A DNA stretch of 16,312 nt, from positions 1 to 16,312 of the forward strand of contig JBBQHA010000074.1 of assembly GCA_038323475.1 (NCBI GenBank), given 5' to 3'. The notes beneath the pieces are model-generated. The model was given only the letters and a program-made list of their open reading frames with translations, did no database searches and was not told the DNA's origin. The DNA comes from SZAS-103 sp038323475. Lineage in GTDB: Bacteria > Pseudomonadota > Gammaproteobacteria > Xanthomonadales > Xanthomonadaceae. Positions 13,716 to 16,312 of the stretch are shown in pieces; the stretch's first letter is position 1, and each line of letters opens with the position of its first letter. Position numbers and translations under genes: made by a program.

Positions 13716-14285
13716 TTATGTCTTCGGCAAGGTCACGCCCGTCTGGCCCTGGTACTTGCCGCCGCGGTCCTTGTACGAGGTCCCGCAGATTTCGTCGGAT
13801 TCGAAGAACAGCATCTGCGCGACGCCTTCGTTCGCGTAGATCTTCGCGGGCAGCGGCGTGGTATTGCTGAACTCGAGCGTCACATGGCCTTCCCATTCGG
13901 GTTCGAGCGGCGTCACGTTGACGATGATGCCGCAGCGCGCGTACGTGCTCTTGCCGAGGCAGACGACCAGCGAGCTGCGCGGGATGCGGACCAACTCCAC
14001 CGTGCGCGCGAGCGCGAACGAATTCGGCGGGATGATGCACACGTCCGCCTCCACATCGACGAAGCTCGACGTATCGAACGCCTTCGGATCGACGATCGTC
14101 GAATTGATGTTGGTGAAGATCTTGAATTCGCGCGCGCAGCGCACGTCGTAGCCGTAACTCGACGTGCCATAGGACACGATGCGATGGCCGTCGGCGGCAT
14201 GCCTGACCTGGCCTGGCTCGAACGGCTCGATCATGCCCTGCTGCTCGGCCATGCGACGGATCCAATGGTCGGACTTGATGCTCAT
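13716..14285 (-). CDS. dcd: dCTP deaminase
   Basis: 189 residues, close to the 193 of the E. coli enzyme. It deaminates dCTP to dUTP, which dUTPase then turns into dUMP for thymidylate synthesis. The N-terminus is MSIKSDHWIRRMA. The core motif GKSTYARCGIIVNVTPLEPEWEG (111-133) runs into HVTLEFSNTTPLPAKIY, where Glu138 occupies the position of the E. coli catalytic Glu138. SYGYDVRCAREFKIF (43-57) and the C-terminal GTSYKDRGGKYQGQTG (168-183) are further family signatures, the latter closing over the nucleotide. AGGAA 6 nt before the ATG sets the start. The gene lies 37 bp downstream of the DUF1287 gene on the same strand, so it is probably cotranscribed with mrp. The monofunctional deaminase is favoured over a dCTP deaminase/dUTPase fusion of archaeal type. 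Confidence 0.96.
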   Translation of the reverse strand: MSIKSDHWIRRMAEQQGMIEPFEPGQVRHAADGHRIVSYGTSSYGYDVRCAREFKIFTNINSTIVDPKAFDTSSFVDVEADVCIIPPNSFALARTVELVRIPRSSLVVCLGKSTYARCGIIVNVTPLEPEWEGHVTLEFSNTTPLPAKIYANEGVAQMLFFESDEICGTSYKDRGGKYQGQTGVTLPKT

Positions 14286-14322
14286 CGAAAATTCCTGGTT
14301 GATGCGTTGTGGATGTCGTCGA

Positions 14323-14997
14323 TCACAGGTGCGTGCTCGCGATGGGGAACTTCCAGCGGAAATGCCCCACGATCGTCCATGCGAACAGCACGTCTTCTTC
14401 CTGCGTGCCGGCGCCGATGTTGTGGATCATCAGCGGCCGGGCGGAACCGTCCGTCGCGCGCCGATCCGAGACGAGACCGATGTGGGCGAGGCCGTTCGGC
14501 AGGCGCCAGCTCACGACATCGCCCGCATGGTAATCCTCCGCGATCGAGCTGATCGGCGCTGCGGCGCCCTGGCGACGGAAGAACGTTTCCAGGTTCGGCA
14601 CGCGGCGGTGGTCGATGTTGCTGTCCGGTCCGTGCAGGTTCCAAATCCTTGGGTACGCGGAGAAATGCGCGCGCATGTCGTCGTGGACGCGCTGCTGCAG
14701 GTCGATGCCGGCCGCACGGAACGCACGGACCAACACGTCGGCGCAGACGCCGCGTTCGATCGGCACGTCGCCCATCGGATAGCCGATGCGTGCATAGGCC
14801 GGGTCGTAATGCACGGTGACGCCGACTTGCGTGCGCGCGGATGCGACGACGGTCGTCGCGTTCTGCGCCGCGGCTATTCCTGCGAAAAGAAAAAGCAGCA
14901 CGAACAGCAACGAACGGGAAGCGGAGAACGGACCACGTCCACGGCAATCCCTTGCTCCTACTGTTCCCTGTTCCCCGATCTCCGTTTCCCACTTCAT
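14323..14997 (-). CDS. DUF1287 secreted protein (NlpC/P60-like cysteine fold)
   Basis: 224 residues from the ATG used here. A long basic leader (1-29) precedes a hydrophobic signal core (30-44, ending GIAAA), with likely cleavage before Gln45. The mature part carries DUF1287 motifs: YDPAYARIGYPMGDVPIERGVCADVLVRAFR (64-94), DMRAHFSAYPRIWNL (107-121), DSNIDHRRVPNLETFFRRQG (125-144), AGDVVSWRLPNGLAHIGLVSD (158-178) and MIHNIGAGTQEED (190-202). Cys85, His172 and Asn193 are spaced like an NlpC/P60 catalytic set, so a cell-wall or amide hydrolase activity is plausible but unproven. The ATG overlaps the mrp stop by 4 bp (ATGA) and has no ribosome site. Codons 3-14 fall in a G-rich tandem repeat (GGGAACA twice), so the leader may be recent or mis-started. 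Confidence 0.85.
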   Translation of the reverse strand: MKWETEIGEQGTVGARDCRGRGPFSASRSLLFVLLFLFAGIAAAQNATTVVASARTQVGVTVHYDPAYARIGYPMGDVPIERGVCADVLVRAFRAAGIDLQQRVHDDMRAHFSAYPRIWNLHGPDSNIDHRRVPNLETFFRRQGAAAPISSIAEDYHAGDVVSWRLPNGLAHIGLVSDRRATDGSARPLMIHNIGAGTQEEDVLFAWTIVGHFRWKFPIASTHL

Positions 14998-16085
14998 GTG
15001 TTCTGGATCACGATGTTCGGGAATGCGATGGACTTGTTCTTCGCTTGCAGCGACAGCCGTGCGGCGGCGTTGCGGGCGATCGCGCGATAAGCCAGCGACA
15101 CCGGCGAATCAGGGTCCGCGGCGACGCTCGGCGTGCCGCCGTCGGCATTCTCGCGGATGCGGATGTCCAGCGGCAGCGCGCCGAGCAGCGGCACGCCGTA
15201 CTGCGCGGACATGCGCTCGCCGCCGCCTTCGCCGAACACGTGTTCGGCATGGCCGCAGTTCGAGCAGACATGCACGGCCATGTTCTCGACGATGCCGAGC
15301 ACCGGCACCTCGACCTTGTTGAACATCTGCAGCGCCTTCTTCGCATCCAGCAGCGCGATGTCCTGCGGCGTGGTCACGATGATCGCCCCAGAAACGGGCA
15401 CGCGCTGTGACAGCGTCAGCTGGATATCGCCGGTGCCTGGCGGCAGGTCGATGATCAGGTAGTCGAGGTTCTTCCAGCGCGTTTCGCCGAGCAACTGCTG
15501 CAGCGCCTGGGTGACCATCGGGCCGCGCCAGATCATCGCAGTGTCTTCGGCGACGAGCAGTCCGATCGACATCGCCTGCAGGCCATGGCCGTGCTTGGGT
15601 TCGATCGACTTGCCATCGGGGCTGTCCGGGCGCCCGCTCAGGCCAAGCATCTTCGGGATGCTCGGGCCGTAGATATCGGCGTCCAGCACGCCGACGGTCG
15701 CACCTTCGGCCTGCAGCGCAAGTGCGATGTTCACCGCGGTCGTGGACTTGCCGACGCCGCCCTTGCCGGACGCAATCGCGATGATGTTCTTCACTTCCGG
15801 AAGCGGCGTGAGTTCGTTCTGCACGCGGTGCGCGAGCACGCGAGAACGCACTTCGACGGTCGCCTTCGCGACGCCCGGCACCGCGAGCGCGGCAAGGCGC
15901 ACGAGTTCCGCCAGCGTCGCATGCCAGCCGGCGGCCGGATAACCCAGCACGATCTCGATCGCCACGCGATCGCCGTCGATGCCGATACCCTTGACCGACC
16001 CCGCCGCGCCAAGATCGGCGCCGGTGTGCGGATCGGGGATGCGGGCAAGCGCTTCGGCAAGGCGTGATCGCAGGTCGTCGGTCAT
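14994..16085 (-). CDS. mrp: Iron-sulfur cluster carrier protein Mrp/ApbC
   Basis: 363 residues. Mrp/ApbC is a cytosolic P-loop ATPase that binds and delivers 4Fe-4S clusters. An N-terminal MIP18/DUF59-like domain (about 1-90) precedes the ATPase. Walker A is GKGGVGKST (107-115), followed by VGVLDADIYGPSIPKMLGL (131-149) and IIDLPPGTGDIQLTLSQ (211-227). The cluster-binding pair is Cys274 and Cys277 in VENMAVHVCSNCGHAEHVFG. The frame stays open upstream to 16286, but the ATG at 16085 (MTDDLRSRLAEALARI) matches the family N-terminus and has GGAA about 7 nt upstream. The stop overlaps the DUF1287 start (ATGA). It is the first gene of a probable mrp-DUF1287-dcd unit. Confidence 0.95.
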   Translation of the reverse strand: MTDDLRSRLAEALARIPDPHTGADLGAAGSVKGIGIDGDRVAIEIVLGYPAAGWHATLAELVRLAALAVPGVAKATVEVRSRVLAHRVQNELTPLPEVKNIIAIASGKGGVGKSTTAVNIALALQAEGATVGVLDADIYGPSIPKMLGLSGRPDSPDGKSIEPKHGHGLQAMSIGLLVAEDTAMIWRGPMVTQALQQLLGETRWKNLDYLIIDLPPGTGDIQLTLSQRVPVSGAIIVTTPQDIALLDAKKALQMFNKVEVPVLGIVENMAVHVCSNCGHAEHVFGEGGGERMSAQYGVPLLGALPLDIRIRENADGGTPSVAADPDSPVSLAYRAIARNAAARLSLQAKNKSIAFPNIVIQNT

Positions 16086-16109
16086 GGCGATTCCGGAGTC
16101 GGGGCGCGC

Positions 16110-16115
16110 AGTGTA
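16110..16115 (-). promoter_or_regulatory. Candidate -10 element for mrp
   Basis: TACACT on the minus strand (4 of 6 to the -10 consensus) lies 24 bp before the mrp ATG and would give a leader of about 18 nt. No good -35 hexamer is visible at the usual spacing. Confidence 0.3.
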
Positions 16116-16197
16116 ATCCATGCGCCGCAAGCGGCCGACCTGCAGGCCGTTTTCCCGCGCACAAATGCGGCGAAGCGCCAAGGCCATCCCGCCTGGT

Positions 16198-16302
16198 GCG
16201 CCGGCGCCGGCGCCGGAATTGTCCGACGGTCGACTGCTTGAAGCAGATCCGCCGCAGCAGGGCATGCAGCCGGGCCTCCCCGGCACCCCCGCTGGTGCAT
16301 GC
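16198..16302. other. Structured non-coding region upstream of mrp
   Basis: No convincing gene is seen from 16086 to the window end. This part contains three copies of GCGCCG making a 16-bp self-complementary run (16201-16216), and a 13-bp palindrome CTGCTT-G-AAGCAG (16234-16246). There is also a nested structure in which GCATGCA (16262-16268) pairs with TGCATGC (16296-16302), enclosing GCCGGG/CCCGGC (16269-16274 and 16279-16284). It could be an upstream leader, a terminator or an operator region; the window ends too soon to decide. Confidence 0.35.
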
Positions 16303-16312
16303 GCTATCGGGA

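Noticed and set aside
16086..16286. N-terminal extension of mrp up to 16286
   Set aside because: The frame is open but the extra 67 residues are Gly/Arg/Ala-rich without Mrp similarity, while the ATG at 16085 matches the family start and has a ribosome site and a -10-like element before it.
16234..16312. TPP riboswitch on the minus strand
   Set aside because: A GGGGGTGCC...GGC segment resembles the first helix, but the GCTGAGA and AACCTGAT-type core motifs are absent and no thiamine gene follows.

Overview
The window is GC-rich, densely coded chromosomal DNA that looks like a Xanthomonadaceae/Lysobacteraceae gammaproteobacterium (Lysobacter, Luteimonas, Thermomonas or Xanthomonas type). That placement rests on the protein types and on the gene pairings (Mrp near Dcd, LemA with a DUF2207 protein, a GreB beginning MSRWRPPPP). 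It is an inference from memory of the families; no search was run. I see no rRNA, tRNA, CRISPR array, phage or transposase gene.

Layout from left to right. At 2-709 (+) is the 3' part of a helical-repeat protein whose start lies outside the window. At 3045-755 (-) is a two-gene unit, lemA followed by a DUF2207 membrane protein. greB (3176-3685, +) diverges from it and may have a leaderless mRNA. At 5416-3754 (-) is a redox pair: a four-helix cytochrome b and a Tat-exported molybdopterin enzyme of the sulfite oxidase/YedY fold. From 5584 to 13663 (+) runs a long co-directional block: dienelactone hydrolase-like protein, HIT protein, pxpB, pxpC, a DUF885 lipoprotein peptidase, a 57-residue two-helix membrane protein, pxpA, DUF969, DUF979 and pcp. 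At 16085-13716 (-) lie mrp/apbC, a DUF1287 secreted protein and dcd.

The central block reads as a pyroglutamate (5-oxoproline) salvage module. Pcp cuts N-terminal pyroglutamate from peptides, and PxpABC opens the ring to glutamate using ATP. The DUF969/DUF979 membrane pair is a good candidate for the matching uptake system, and the DUF885 lipoprotein may supply peptides from the periplasm. Most junctions overlap by 1-14 bp (hydrolase-HIT, pxpB-pxpC, pxpA-DUF969-DUF979-pcp), which implies translational coupling. The role of the DUF proteins is inference.

The most unusual signal is a 90-bp, in-frame, hairpin-rich repeat inside the dienelactone hydrolase gene (5902-5991). It adds 30 residues just before the catalytic cysteine motif. 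A 25-bp inverted copy of its palindrome (23 of 25 identical) lies in the lemA-greB intergenic region. This resembles a palindromic repeat family that can insert into coding sequence and stay translated. A second signal is a leftward terminator with an overlapping, mutually exclusive hairpin upstream of the cytochrome b/molybdoenzyme pair.
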